Shown here in pieces: positions 1 through 8,110 of a stretch of 64,000 bases of DNA; the first letter of the stretch is position 1, and every line of letters starts with the position of its first letter. This DNA is from Hyphomicrobiales bacterium (GTDB lineage Bacteria; Pseudomonadota; Alphaproteobacteria; Rhizobiales; Aestuariivirgaceae). The DNA is taken from the NCBI GenBank assembly GCA_016710435.1, contig JADJVV010000001.1:806001-870000 (forward strand). Reading direction: 5' to 3'. Below the pieces are notes generated by a model, which was not told where the DNA came from, ran no database searches, and saw only the letters and a list, made by a program, of their open reading frames with translations. The translations under genes and the position numbers were made by a program.

Positions 1-1
1 C

Positions 2-148
2 GACTACGTCGAGGTGAAGGGTGCGGAGATGTCTCATGGCCTCCTGCATGTGGCGCTTGCCCGCGTGCTTCCGGAAGCCATGAAGCCGCGCCAGATCGCC
101 ATCAACACGACGGACAAGCCGAAGGCCATCGAAGCCAAGGCCGCCTGA
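2..148 (+). CDS. Small heat-shock protein (Hsp20/IbpA type), 3' fragment
   Basis: Only the last 48 codons lie in the window. The reading frame contains VEVKGAEM, then a GLL..ALARVLPE segment and MKPRQIAI. This matches the end of the alpha-crystallin domain plus the I-x-I tail motif of alphaproteobacterial Hsp20 chaperones, which hold unfolding cytoplasmic proteins. The extension after IAI is short and Lys/Ala-rich. The start and any heat-shock promoter are upstream of the window. A strong hairpin follows the stop at once. The family call rests on the short C-terminal signature alone. Confidence 0.7.
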   Translation, partial: DYVEVKGAEMSHGLLHVALARVLPEAMKPRQIAINTTDKPKAIEAKAA

Positions 149-175
149 TTCTTCCGATCAGGTCCGAATGAATGG

Positions 176-206
176 AGGGCAGTGCGCAGGCACTGCCCTT
201 TATTGT
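176..206. terminator. Bidirectional intrinsic terminator
   Basis: A 10-bp perfect stem (AGGGCAGTGC / GCACTGCCCT) with a GCAG loop, followed by a T-rich stretch (TTTATTGTT). It lies between the Hsp20 stop at 148 and the stop of the leftward MFS gene at 209, so it can end transcription from both sides. Confidence 0.8.
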
Positions 207-208
207 TG

Positions 209-1357
209 TCAGGCGGCGCTCAACCTTTGCCCTGCGCGCGCAAAGGCCATGACGATCAGCAGCAGTGAGGCCAGCGCGAAGATGGCGCAGGCGGCAAAGA
301 CGGTGCTCACGGAATGCGCCGCCGCGAGCACGCCGAGCGTCCACGGCAGCGCCACGCGCGGCAAGCCGCCGACCAGTGCTGTATAGCTCATGGCCGCCGC
401 CCGCGCCTGCGGCGCAAGCCGGCCTGCCAGCGCAAAGAGGCAGGGGAACACCAGCGACACGCCGAAACCAACCGCTGCAAAGGCCAGTGCCGAAAGCCAG
501 AACCCCGGCGCAAGGCCGAGCCCGGCAAAGCCGGCAACGGCAACCGCCAGTCCCACGGCCATCACCCGCAAGTCGCCGAAGCCCGTGCGCAACCGGTCGC
601 CGAACAACCGCATGCCGCCGCTGCAGATGCCGAAGAAGCAAAGGCCAAGGCCAGAGAACGCAGCAAAATCCGGCGCCACCTTGGCCAGCAATTGTCCGGA
701 CCACTGGATGGCCGCGACCTCGCAGGTGACACTGAAGCCAGCGGCAAGCCCGATCACGGTCAGCAATCCACGCGGCAGGGGAACGCGTTCGTGCCCCGCC
801 GTGACAACGGCCGGTCCGCGCTCGTGGAAATGCTTGTGGATTGCACCCCACGCCAGAAGCAGCGGCACCGCCGCCAGCACGATTCCAAACCAGGGCGCCA
901 GCAAAACCGATGTCATGCTCCCCGCCAGCGCAAAGCCGGCAATCGCGAGCATGGCGCACGCGTGATAGGTGCTGAACACCGGCCGCGACAACTCATGTTC
1001 CACGACAGAGGCTTCGGCATTCATGAAGATATCCATGGTGCCGATGCAGGCGTTGAGCAGCAGGAAGGTGACGAAGAATGTGACCGGCGAATTGCTCGAC
1101 AGGGCCGCAAGCAGGACGGCGATGGAAACGGGCACGATGAACAGCAACACCGTGCGCGGACTGGCGATGCGGTTGACCAGTCCACCCGCCGCCATGCAGC
1201 CGATGTTCACAAGCATGCCGAGGCTGCCCGCAATGCCGAAGGCAAAGGGCGAGATGCCGCTTTTCGCAATCAAGACCGGAATGGACCCCACATGCGTTCC
1301 CACGACCGAGCCGAAGGCGGCGAAGGTGAGGATGAGGGCGAGATGCGCCTTGTTCAA
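209..1357 (-). CDS. MFS transporter, sugar/sugar-acid cluster
   Basis: About 382 residues with roughly 12 hydrophobic segments, Gly-rich turns and a long central cytoplasmic loop (HKHFHERGP), the layout of a 12-TM major facilitator permease in the inner membrane. I chose the TTG at 1357: it comes 5 nt after the stop of the upstream SDR gene and has a GGGACGGGG ribosome-binding stretch in front; no ATG suits better. It is the last gene of a leftward operon for a lactone/sugar acid, so uptake (or efflux) of that compound or a related sugar is likely. The substrate cannot be read from sequence. Confidence 0.75.
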   Translation of the reverse strand: MNKAHLALILTFAAFGSVVGTHVGSIPVLIAKSGISPFAFGIAGSLGMLVNIGCMAAGGLVNRIASPRTVLLFIVPVSIAVLLAALSSNSPVTFFVTFLLLNACIGTMDIFMNAEASVVEHELSRPVFSTYHACAMLAIAGFALAGSMTSVLLAPWFGIVLAAVPLLLAWGAIHKHFHERGPAVVTAGHERVPLPRGLLTVIGLAAGFSVTCEVAAIQWSGQLLAKVAPDFAAFSGLGLCFFGICSGGMRLFGDRLRTGFGDLRVMAVGLAVAVAGFAGLGLAPGFWLSALAFAAVGFGVSLVFPCLFALAGRLAPQARAAAMSYTALVGGLPRVALPWTLGVLAAAHSVSTVFAACAIFALASLLLIVMAFARAGQRLSAA

Positions 1358-1362
1358 AACGC

Positions 1363-2103
1363 TCAGCCCCGTCCCGTCAGCGGCATCTTGGTGGCCATGA
1401 CGGTCATGAACAACACGTTGGCCTCCAGCGGCAGTTGTGCCATGTGCACAACGGAGGAGGCGACATGGGCCACATCCATGCGCGGCTCCGGCGCAAGCCG
1501 TCCATCGGCCTGGGGAACGCCATCCGTCATGCGCGATGTCATGTCGGTGGCGGCATTGCCGATGTCGATCTGCCCGCAGGCAATGTTGTATTTGCGCCCA
1601 TCGAGCGCAGTTGATTTCGTCAGCCCCGTGATGGCGTGCTTGGTCGCCGTGTAGGGCGCGGAATTGGGGCGGGGTGCCGTTGCAGAGATGGAGCCGTTGT
1701 TGATGATGCGCCCGCCCATCGGCACCTGCGCCTTCATGATCTTGAAGGCTTCTTGCGTGCACAGGAAAGGCCCCGTGAGATTGGTGTTCACCACCGCACT
1801 CCACTGCGCGAAGGTGAGGTCCTCCAGCATCACTGTTCCCGGCGCGCCTGTTCCGGCGTTGTTGAACAGCAGGTCGAGACGGCCGTAGGCCTTGAGTGTC
1901 TCGGCAAACAGCGCGCGCACACTCTCCGGGTTGGTCACATCAGCGGTGACGCACAGGCACTCGCCCTTGATCAGGCGTTTGGTCTCCGCCAGCTTGTCCA
2001 TGTGCCGGCCCGTGAGGACGACTGCAAATCCGGCCTCCGACAGGGCAACGGCACAGGCCCGGCCGATACCGGTTCCTGCACCCGTGATCAGTGCAACTTT
2101 CAT
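1363..2103 (-). CDS. SDR-family NAD(P)-dependent oxidoreductase
   Basis: 246 residues, typical of classical short-chain dehydrogenases. It starts with a Rossmann fold (TGAGTGIG at residues 7-14) and has the NNAG motif near residue 86. The catalytic region has a Ser in the strand after GGRIINNGS and a YTATK motif (Tyr-x3-Lys). It sits between dgoK and the MFS gene in the leftward operon, so it probably oxidises the sugar (for instance an aldose to its lactone) that the SMP-30 lactonase then opens. The sugar specificity is inferred from context only. Confidence 0.8.
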   Translation of the reverse strand: MKVALITGAGTGIGRACAVALSEAGFAVVLTGRHMDKLAETKRLIKGECLCVTADVTNPESVRALFAETLKAYGRLDLLFNNAGTGAPGTVMLEDLTFAQWSAVVNTNLTGPFLCTQEAFKIMKAQVPMGGRIINNGSISATAPRPNSAPYTATKHAITGLTKSTALDGRKYNIACGQIDIGNAATDMTSRMTDGVPQADGRLAPEPRMDVAHVASSVVHMAQLPLEANVLFMTVMATKMPLTGRG

Positions 2104-2118
2104 GGTCCTGCTCCGCCC

Positions 2119-3015
2119 TCAGATGATGTTCGCTGCCAGCCCGATGGCCCGCAGCCCTGCGACAATGGCCGTGGCAACTCCATAGCCCGCCTTGGCCCCC
2201 GCCACCTCCAACGCAGACGCATAGGCGCCCCCGATCTTTGCCGAGGCGAGGATCAGGTATTGGGCACCGGGATCGCGGCCCATCAGCGCGTGGCCCACTT
2301 CCGCCCCGACAACGAGACCCGAGAGGTAGGCGGACACCGAAGCGCCCGGCAGTTCCTCATAGAGTGCGAGGCTGCGCGCGGAAAACAGGAGATGGCTGAG
2401 GCCCGCAGGATCAGCCAGCGCTTTTTCCACACCGCGCCGGAATGCCGGCTCGTCCGTTGCTTCGCCCGCGATGAGGCGGCCGAGGATGCTGTGGGCTTTC
2501 AAGACCGCATACATCTCGCCTGTCACATAGGTATCGAAGCGGACGATTCTGCCATCCTCCACATCGATCCATTTCGAGTGCGTGCCGGGCGTGATGAAAT
2601 GTTTCGCCCCCGATTCGAGGGCCCCGAAGACCTGCGTCTCCTCGCTCCGCATCACATCATGGCCGAGACTGGGGCTGAGGTAATGGAGGCCGGTCGAGAA
2701 GTGAACAATACGGCCCGAAGCCATCTCATGCCGGTGCAAAGCCGCCGCCATGTCAGCGGGGCCTGCAGGGCAATCACGGTAGGGAAGTTCGATCCAGCCC
2801 TGCCGTGATGTGATCATGCCAGCCGCCAGGATGGGCAGCCGCCGGTCCCAGCGGGAAAGGCGTTGTTCCAGAGCCGAATCGAACGCACCGTCGCTGACGG
2901 CGAGGATCCCGTTTCCATCAGCCACTTCATCCACGACCCGCCCGCCGCCATCGACATGATAGGCGCGGAAGGACGTTGTGCCCCAGTCGACCGCGACGAA
3001 GGGCTTCGTCATCAC
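2119..3015 (-). CDS. dgoK: 2-dehydro-3-deoxygalactonokinase
   Basis: 298 residues, the usual DgoK length. The N terminus has the ASKHA-type phosphate loop (VDWGTTSFRAY, residues 9-19), followed by ILAAGMITSRQGW and, around residue 140, a GTHSKW segment, all characteristic of KDGal kinases. The enzyme phosphorylates 2-keto-3-deoxygalactonate in the DeLey-Doudoroff route for D-galactose. The start ATG overlaps the stop of the preceding gene (ATGA), giving translational coupling. The partner aldolase (DgoA) and galactonate dehydratase (DgoD) are not in the window. Confidence 0.85.
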   Translation of the reverse strand: MMTKPFVAVDWGTTSFRAYHVDGGGRVVDEVADGNGILAVSDGAFDSALEQRLSRWDRRLPILAAGMITSRQGWIELPYRDCPAGPADMAAALHRHEMASGRIVHFSTGLHYLSPSLGHDVMRSEETQVFGALESGAKHFITPGTHSKWIDVEDGRIVRFDTYVTGEMYAVLKAHSILGRLIAGEATDEPAFRRGVEKALADPAGLSHLLFSARSLALYEELPGASVSAYLSGLVVGAEVGHALMGRDPGAQYLILASAKIGGAYASALEVAGAKAGYGVATAIVAGLRAIGLAANII

Positions 3016-4007
3016 AGCGCCTTCACGCCGCCCGGCTTGAAGTCGGGTTTCATCAGCTTCAGCGGATTGCGCAGGGGCGCTCCGAAGGGAGCCGCTTCGA
3101 TTTCGAAGACATCGCCCTCTTCCGTGCGGAAACCGTCCGCGATCGAAAGCGTTGCCGTGCCGAAATAATGGATGTGCAGATCGCCCGGCTTGCGGAACGC
3201 TTCATACTTGAAGTGATGGTATTCGAGGTTGGCCAGCGTGTGGGACATGTTGCCTTCACCCGTGAGGAATGGCTTCTCCCACACCACCTTGCCCTTGCGG
3301 AGGATGCGGCTCTTGCCTTCGATGTTCTGCGGCAGGGCGCCCATGATCATCTCCGGGCCGATCGCCGAATGGCGCAACTTGGAATGGGCGAGATAGAGAT
3401 AGTTCTGCCGTTCCGTCACGTGATCCGAATATTCGTTGCCCAGCGCAAAGCCGAGGCGCACGGGCCGCCCTTTGCCGTCAATCAGATAGAGTCCGGCAAT
3501 CTCTGGCTCCTCGCCGCCGTCCAGCGCGAAGGAGGGCTGTGGCAGCGGCGCACCTGGGGCGACGAGCCAGCGGCCATCGCCCTTGTAGAACCACTCCGGC
3601 TGCACGCCCGCCTCGCCCTTCGCAGGCTTGCCGCCCTCAATGCCCATCTTGAACATCTTGAGGCTGTCAGTCAGCGTCTCTTCCGCAGTGTCGAGCTTCT
3701 TGTGCATCGAGTCGCGCGCCGCGGCTGAGCCCAAATGCGTGAGGCCCGTGCCCGTGATGATGCAATGCGCGGGATCTGCGTGATCGACAGGCGGCAGCAC
3801 GCGCCGTTCCTTCAGCGCGGCGGCATAATCTTCACCCTTGGACGAGGCGAGAGACGCCGCGAGTTTTGCAAGTCCGGCACGCTCCACCAGCGCATGCTCG
3901 GCAAGTTCCAGCGTGGTGCGCAGACCCTTGATGGGGTGCAGCTGCCCGTCCTTCACGACGGCCACCTGGCGCTTGCCCTTTTCATTGACGTACTGAACGA
4001 TGTTCAT
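3012..4007 (-). CDS. AraD1/GguC-family protein (FAH-like fold), sugar-acid metabolism
   Basis: About 331 residues. I recognise it as the AraD1/GguC type: N-terminal VQYVNEKGKRQVAVV, central EPEIAGLYLI and LGNEYSDHVTE, and a C-terminal GDLHIHYFGTATLS region related to fumarylacetoacetate hydrolases, with acidic residues that would bind a divalent metal. Relatives lie in arabinose/galactose operons, where a dehydratase or lyase step on 2-keto-3-deoxy sugar acids is proposed. I chose the ATG at 4007, with AGAGGA just upstream, over an in-frame start 21 nt earlier. It lies between the lactonase and dgoK. The exact reaction is uncertain. Confidence 0.7.
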   Translation of the reverse strand: MNIVQYVNEKGKRQVAVVKDGQLHPIKGLRTTLELAEHALVERAGLAKLAASLASSKGEDYAAALKERRVLPPVDHADPAHCIITGTGLTHLGSAAARDSMHKKLDTAEETLTDSLKMFKMGIEGGKPAKGEAGVQPEWFYKGDGRWLVAPGAPLPQPSFALDGGEEPEIAGLYLIDGKGRPVRLGFALGNEYSDHVTERQNYLYLAHSKLRHSAIGPEMIMGALPQNIEGKSRILRKGKVVWEKPFLTGEGNMSHTLANLEYHHFKYEAFRKPGDLHIHYFGTATLSIADGFRTEEGDVFEIEAAPFGAPLRNPLKLMKPDFKPGGVKAL

Positions 4008-4017
4008 GGTTGTCCTC

Positions 4018-4923
4018 TCAGCCAGCAAAACTGTTCTTGGGCGTTCCCCTCACACCCGGGTTGAAACAAAAGAGTCCGCCCTGCAGCGGATGACGCATCA
4101 GGGAGGCATGATCGAGATGGGCCCGCGATGACGTCACATACATCACGTCGAGATTGTCTCCGCCGAAGCACACGCATGTCGGCCGCTGCGCCGGCATGGC
4201 GACCACGCGATCGATACGGCCACGCGGATCGATGCGCACCACGCACGAGCCATCCCACCGGGCGCTCCACACGAAACCCTCGGCATCGACGGTGGCGCCA
4301 TCCGGATAACCATGGGCGCGGCTGTCATTGAACACGCGGCGGTTCGACACTTGGCCCGTGGCGCCGTCGAAGTCATAGGCGTAGATCACCTGGTTCTTCG
4401 AATCCGAGAAATAGAAGACGCGGCCATCGGGCGACCAGCACGGGCCGTTGGAAACGCCGATACTATCTTCCACGCGGCGGGACGTGCGCTCCCCATCGAC
4501 ACAATAGAGCGCGCCCGTATCGGCCGGGATCGGCAGGTCCTCGCCGTTCGGGCCGATGTTCTGGTGCATGGTGCCGATCCACAACCGCCCCTGCGGGTCG
4601 CAGGCACCATCATTGAAACGGTTCTGCGGACGGTCGCGCTCGGGAAAAGCAAATGGCGAAATGGCACCCGTCGCAGGATCGAAACTGTACACGCCGTCTT
4701 CCCCGCCCAGCACGACGCCACCCAGGCGGCGGAGCGCGATGGTGGTCAACAGCAGGGACGAGTGCCACATGCGATGATCGCCGGTCGACGGAACGAACCG
4801 GTGAATGGTGCTGGGCCGCGCGATGTCGATCCACCACAGGCATTGGCCGTCATGGTCCCACAGGCAGCCTTCGCCGAGGCTGTCGGCTGATGCAACGAGG
4901 CAGGTAATGGGCACCGTTCCCAT
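4018..4923 (-). CDS. SMP-30/gluconolactonase-family sugar lactonase
   Basis: 301 residues forming a six-bladed beta-propeller. Metal-site signatures are visible: the N-terminal EGCLW (Glu18), the central NDGACDPQGRLWIGT, then SNGPCWSPDG and a YPDGATVD segment. Members open sugar 1,4- or 1,5-lactones to the aldonate. First gene of the leftward operon; the ATG has GGAGAACC in front. With AraD1, dgoK and an SDR behind it, the substrate is probably galactono- or arabinonolactone. Function within the propeller superfamily is strongly, though not uniquely, set by context. Confidence 0.85.
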   Translation of the reverse strand: MGTVPITCLVASADSLGEGCLWDHDGQCLWWIDIARPSTIHRFVPSTGDHRMWHSSLLLTTIALRRLGGVVLGGEDGVYSFDPATGAISPFAFPERDRPQNRFNDGACDPQGRLWIGTMHQNIGPNGEDLPIPADTGALYCVDGERTSRRVEDSIGVSNGPCWSPDGRVFYFSDSKNQVIYAYDFDGATGQVSNRRVFNDSRAHGYPDGATVDAEGFVWSARWDGSCVVRIDPRGRIDRVVAMPAQRPTCVCFGGDNLDVMYVTSSRAHLDHASLMRHPLQGGLFCFNPGVRGTPKNSFAG

Positions 4924-5012
4924 GGGGTTCTCCGCAGAAGCCGCACCGGAATAAAGCCACTCCCGCCACCTTACAAATGTTTAATCGGGGATGGCCTTGA
5001 ATATCCGCAATT

Positions 5013-5107
5013 GCTCTATATTTCGGGGAGACCAGCGCCGGGCCCCTCTGGCAGGATTCCCTCCTGCGATGTCGGAGCTGGATCAGTTCAACCTTCTGAT
5101 TGAGAGC
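5013..5107 (+). promoter_or_regulatory. Structured 5' leader of terC, candidate Mn2+ (yybP-ykoY) or terC-motif RNA
   Basis: The 95-nt leader ending 5 nt before terC can fold into a closed multi-helix. GCTCT (5013-5017) pairs with AGAGC (5103-5107), which also covers the ribosome-binding area. Inside are CCAG/CTGG (5032-5035 / 5048-5051), CAGGA/TCCTG (5052-5056 / 5062-5066) and ATCAG/CTGAT (5082-5086 / 5096-5100). GGGGAGA at 5025 resembles the conserved GGGGAGU loop of yybP-ykoY manganese riboswitches, and alphaproteobacterial terC genes are known to carry conserved leader RNAs. Which class it belongs to needs a covariance search. Confidence 0.5.
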
Positions 5108-5112
5108 CCGGC

Positions 5113-6120
5113 ATGGAAATCCTCTTCGCCTTCCTGTCTGCCGACGTCTTCGGCACGCCAGCCTATTTCTGGATGGTCTTTGCGACCATTGTTGTTGCCC
5201 TTCTGGTCTTCGACCTCGGCGTCCTGCACCGGGATGACCACGAGATCTCCGCCCGTGAAAGTTTCGCGCTCTACGCTGGCTACGTCGGCATTGCCGTGGC
5301 CTTCGGCGCCTGGGTGTGGTGGTCGCGCGGTGCCCAGAGCGGTCTGGAATTCTACACGGGCTACGTGATCGAACAGTCACTGGCGATGGACAACATCTTC
5401 GTCATCGCCACCATCTTCGGCTATTTCGCCGTGCCCCGTGCCTATCAGCACCGCGTGCTGTTCTGGGGCATCCTTGGCGCAATCCTCATGCGGGCACTGA
5501 TGATCGGGCTCGGTGCTGCCCTGGTCACGCAGTTCAGCTGGATCCTCTATCTTTTCGGCGCTTTCCTCGTGTTCACAGGCGTGAAGATGTTCGCCGCCAC
5601 GGATGAGAAATCCGATTTCGACAGCAATCCCGTGCTGAAATACCTGCGCCGGCATTTCCGTATCACCTCCGAACTGCACGGCCACGACTTCACCGTGAGG
5701 AAGAAGGACCCCGCCTCGGGCAAGCTCGTCACCTGGCTCACCCCGCTCGCCGTGGCGCTCATCCTCGTCGAATGCGTGGACCTGATCTTCGCGGTCGACT
5801 CCGTGCCCGCGATCTTCGCCGTCACGCTCGACCCCTTCATTGTCTACACTTCAAACATCTTCGCGATCCTCGGCCTGCGTTCGCTCTATTTCGCCCTGGC
5901 CGCCGCCATGCACCGCTTCAAGTACCTGAAGGTGTCACTCGCCACGATCCTCGTCCTCGTCGGCATCAAGATCTTCCTCGTGCCGCTGGGCGTGAAGGTG
6001 GACACGTTGCTCTCGCTGGTCGTGACACTGGCGATCCTGGCCGCGGGTGTTCTCTTCTCCCTGTGGCGCACCCGCAACGAACCCGCCATGGACACCGACA
6101 TGCACGATCTCGTCAAATAG
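5113..6120 (+). CDS. TerC/Alx-family membrane protein
   Basis: 335 residues with about nine membrane helices. Family signatures are present: LVFDLGVLHRDDHE (residues 31-44), EQSLAMDN (87-94) and the acidic helix VECVDLIFAVDS (219-230), whose carboxylates are the likely ion-binding residues. TerC/Alx proteins export manganese or other metal ions, or metallate exported enzymes; tellurite resistance is a historical label. A soluble charged loop (residues 163-200) lies mid-protein, as in other Alx-like members. Probably controlled by the structured leader just upstream and followed after 33 nt by a UPF0114 gene. Confidence 0.9.
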   Translation: MEILFAFLSADVFGTPAYFWMVFATIVVALLVFDLGVLHRDDHEISARESFALYAGYVGIAVAFGAWVWWSRGAQSGLEFYTGYVIEQSLAMDNIFVIATIFGYFAVPRAYQHRVLFWGILGAILMRALMIGLGAALVTQFSWILYLFGAFLVFTGVKMFAATDEKSDFDSNPVLKYLRRHFRITSELHGHDFTVRKKDPASGKLVTWLTPLAVALILVECVDLIFAVDSVPAIFAVTLDPFIVYTSNIFAILGLRSLYFALAAAMHRFKYLKVSLATILVLVGIKIFLVPLGVKVDTLLSLVVTLAILAAGVLFSLWRTRNEPAMDTDMHDLVK

Positions 6121-6153
6121 CATCCCAACATTCAGCATCGGAACGATATACAC

Positions 6154-6663
6154 ATGAAGCAATTGGAACTCATGGTCGAACGCATCATCCTGGCCTCGCG
6201 CTGGCTCCTGGTGGTGTTCTATCTCGGCCTCGCCATGGCCCTGTTGCTGTACGCCATCTCGTTCCTCCGCAAGCTGTGGGAGTATTTCTCGAAGGTCATG
6301 GTGCTGGAGGAGACCGACGCCATCCTCAAGATCCTCGCACTCATCGATGCAAGCCTTGTTGCGAGCCTCGTGGTGATGGTGATCATCTCCGGCTACGAGA
6401 ACTTCGTCAGCCGCTTCGATGAGGCCGAAGAAAAGAGCGGCGAACTGTCGTGGCTCGGCAAGATCGACGCGGGCTCGCTCAAGATCAAGGTGGCATCGAC
6501 GATCGTGGCCATCTCCTCGATCCACCTGCTGCAGGTCTTCCTCAATGCCAACCAGTACACCAGCGACAAGATCATGTGGCTGACGGTCATGCACATGGCC
6601 TTCGTCGCGTCCGCCCTGCTGCTCGCCTACATCGACCGCGTGATGGCCACGACCAAGAAATGA
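6154..6663 (+). CDS. UPF0114 (YqhA-like) inner-membrane protein
   Basis: 169 residues with four hydrophobic helices. It starts with ERIILASRWLLV and has the family's ALIDASLVASLVVMVIISGYENFVS segment, a charged loop, and KVASTIVAISSIHLL near residue 115. These mark the UPF0114/YqhA family, whose function is unknown. It follows terC by 33 nt and is closed by a strong terminator, so the two form one transcription unit; a link to ion homeostasis is only suggested by that position. Confidence 0.85.
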   Translation: MKQLELMVERIILASRWLLVVFYLGLAMALLLYAISFLRKLWEYFSKVMVLEETDAILKILALIDASLVASLVVMVIISGYENFVSRFDEAEEKSGELSWLGKIDAGSLKIKVASTIVAISSIHLLQVFLNANQYTSDKIMWLTVMHMAFVASALLLAYIDRVMATTKK

Positions 6664-6665
6664 AA

Positions 6666-6700
6666 AGAGCGGGGCGAGACCCCGCTCTCTTTTCTTTTTC
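6666..6700 (+). terminator. Intrinsic terminator of the terC operon
   Basis: Perfect 9-bp stem AGAGCGGGG / CCCCGCTCT with a CGAGA loop (6666-6688), followed by TCTTTTCTTTTT. It starts directly after the UPF0114 stop codon. Confidence 0.9.
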
Positions 6701-6709
6701 GCGCGCTGC

Positions 6710-8086
6710 TCAGACCGTGCGCAGATACCATTCGAAATCCCGCACGGTGGGCTCGGCGAAGAAGCGGTCCGCCTCCACCTCCTTCAACGTGCAGAAGGTG
6801 TCCACGAACTCCTTGCCGAAATACTCCTTCAGGATCGAGGCGCGCCAGAAGGCATCAATGGCATCGAACCAGTTGCCGGGAATATATTTTGCGCGCTTTT
6901 CATAGCCATTGCCGACGACCGGGTTGCCGGGATCTTCCTTCTCCGAAATACCGTAATGCATGCCCGCGAGGATTGCCGCCATGACGAGATAGGGGTTGGC
7001 ATCAGCGCCAGAGGGACGGTGCTCGATGTGGCAGGCCTTGGCAGAGCCTGCTGGAATGCGCAGGCTCACGGTGCGGTTGTTCACGCCCCAGTTGGCAGCA
7101 ACCGGCGCATAGGAGTTGCGGCGGAAGCGGCGGTAGGAATTGGCGTTGGGAGCGAAGATCAGCATGGATTCCGCCATGGCCGCCTTCAATCCGCCGATGG
7201 CATGCATCAGCAACTGGTTCTCCGCCGGAACATCGGCGGCAAAGAGATTGTTGCCATCTTCATCGCCAAGCGACACATGCACATGCATGCCCGAGCCGGT
7301 CCATTGCGAATAGGGCTTGGCCATGAAAGTTGCGCAAAGCCCGTGCTTCTCGGCCGCGGCCTTGATGACACGCTTCAGCATGACGGCCTCGTCACAGGCC
7401 TTCAGAACGTCGGCGCGGTGACGCAAGACGATTTCCATCTGCCCCGGCGCATATTCCGAGATCAGCGTCTTGGCAGGAAGCCCCTGCGCATCGCACCAGG
7501 CATAGAGGTCCTTGAAGAACGGGCCGAAATCATCCGTGTCCTGAAGATAATAGGCCTGGTAATGTTGCGGCCGGGCCTCGTTGATCAGCGAACGGGGCGG
7601 AATGGGCTTGCCCGCCATGGCCGAGGCACGGTCCATGAGGAAGAATTCAAGTTCGATCGCACCGACAGGAACCATCTTGAGGTCTTCGGTGAAGCGGCGG
7701 ATGATTTTCTCCAGCGCATTGCGCGGGTCCGCATAGGCAGGTGTGCCGTCGAGATCGTGGATAGCCGCCACATATTGTGCCGTGTTCTCGAGCCACGGCA
7801 CACGGTGCAGTGACCCCGGCACGGGCCAGAGCAGCAAATCGCGGTCGCCCTCGTCAAAGACCAGCCCCGTTTCGGGCACGTCCTGTCCGGTGGCATCGAG
7901 CACCAGCGCGGAGATGGGGAAGAAGCGGCCGTCGTTCCAGGCGGGCACCACTTCGTCGCGGCGCAGCACCTTGCCGCGCACGACGCCGCACAGATCGGTC
8001 CAGACGATCTGTACGCTGTCGATATCAGAGTTGGCATCCAGGAAGGCTTGCGCCTCGGCGCCACGCTTGGGGGTGACATAAGACAT
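6710..8086 (-). CDS. Glutamine synthetase-family ligase (gamma-glutamylpolyamine synthetase-like)
   Basis: 458 residues, the length of PuuA/GlnA-like ligases. The beta-grasp N-terminal domain holds VWTDLCGVVRGKV (residues 28-40). The catalytic domain shows the Glu pair IELEFFL (144-150), EYAPGQMEIV (211-220), GSGMHVHVSL (264-273) and EHRPSGADANPYL (355-367). Such enzymes join glutamate to an amine using ATP. There is no visible adenylylation-site motif of true GlnA I, and the neighbour is a class III aminotransferase, so amine or amino-acid catabolism fits better than ammonia assimilation. It is the second gene of a leftward pair, 24 nt behind the aminotransferase. Confidence 0.85.
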   Translation of the reverse strand: MSYVTPKRGAEAQAFLDANSDIDSVQIVWTDLCGVVRGKVLRRDEVVPAWNDGRFFPISALVLDATGQDVPETGLVFDEGDRDLLLWPVPGSLHRVPWLENTAQYVAAIHDLDGTPAYADPRNALEKIIRRFTEDLKMVPVGAIELEFFLMDRASAMAGKPIPPRSLINEARPQHYQAYYLQDTDDFGPFFKDLYAWCDAQGLPAKTLISEYAPGQMEIVLRHRADVLKACDEAVMLKRVIKAAAEKHGLCATFMAKPYSQWTGSGMHVHVSLGDEDGNNLFAADVPAENQLLMHAIGGLKAAMAESMLIFAPNANSYRRFRRNSYAPVAANWGVNNRTVSLRIPAGSAKACHIEHRPSGADANPYLVMAAILAGMHYGISEKEDPGNPVVGNGYEKRAKYIPGNWFDAIDAFWRASILKEYFGKEFVDTFCTLKEVEADRFFAEPTVRDFEWYLRTV

Positions 8087-8110
8087 TTTGAACTCCTCCC
8101 TTTCGGGATT

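Noticed and set aside
314..1654. Long rightward open frame opposite the MFS and SDR genes
   Set aside because: Composition is Arg/Gln/His-rich with no recognisable domain, as expected for antisense of GC-rich coding DNA; the leftward frames hold clear families.
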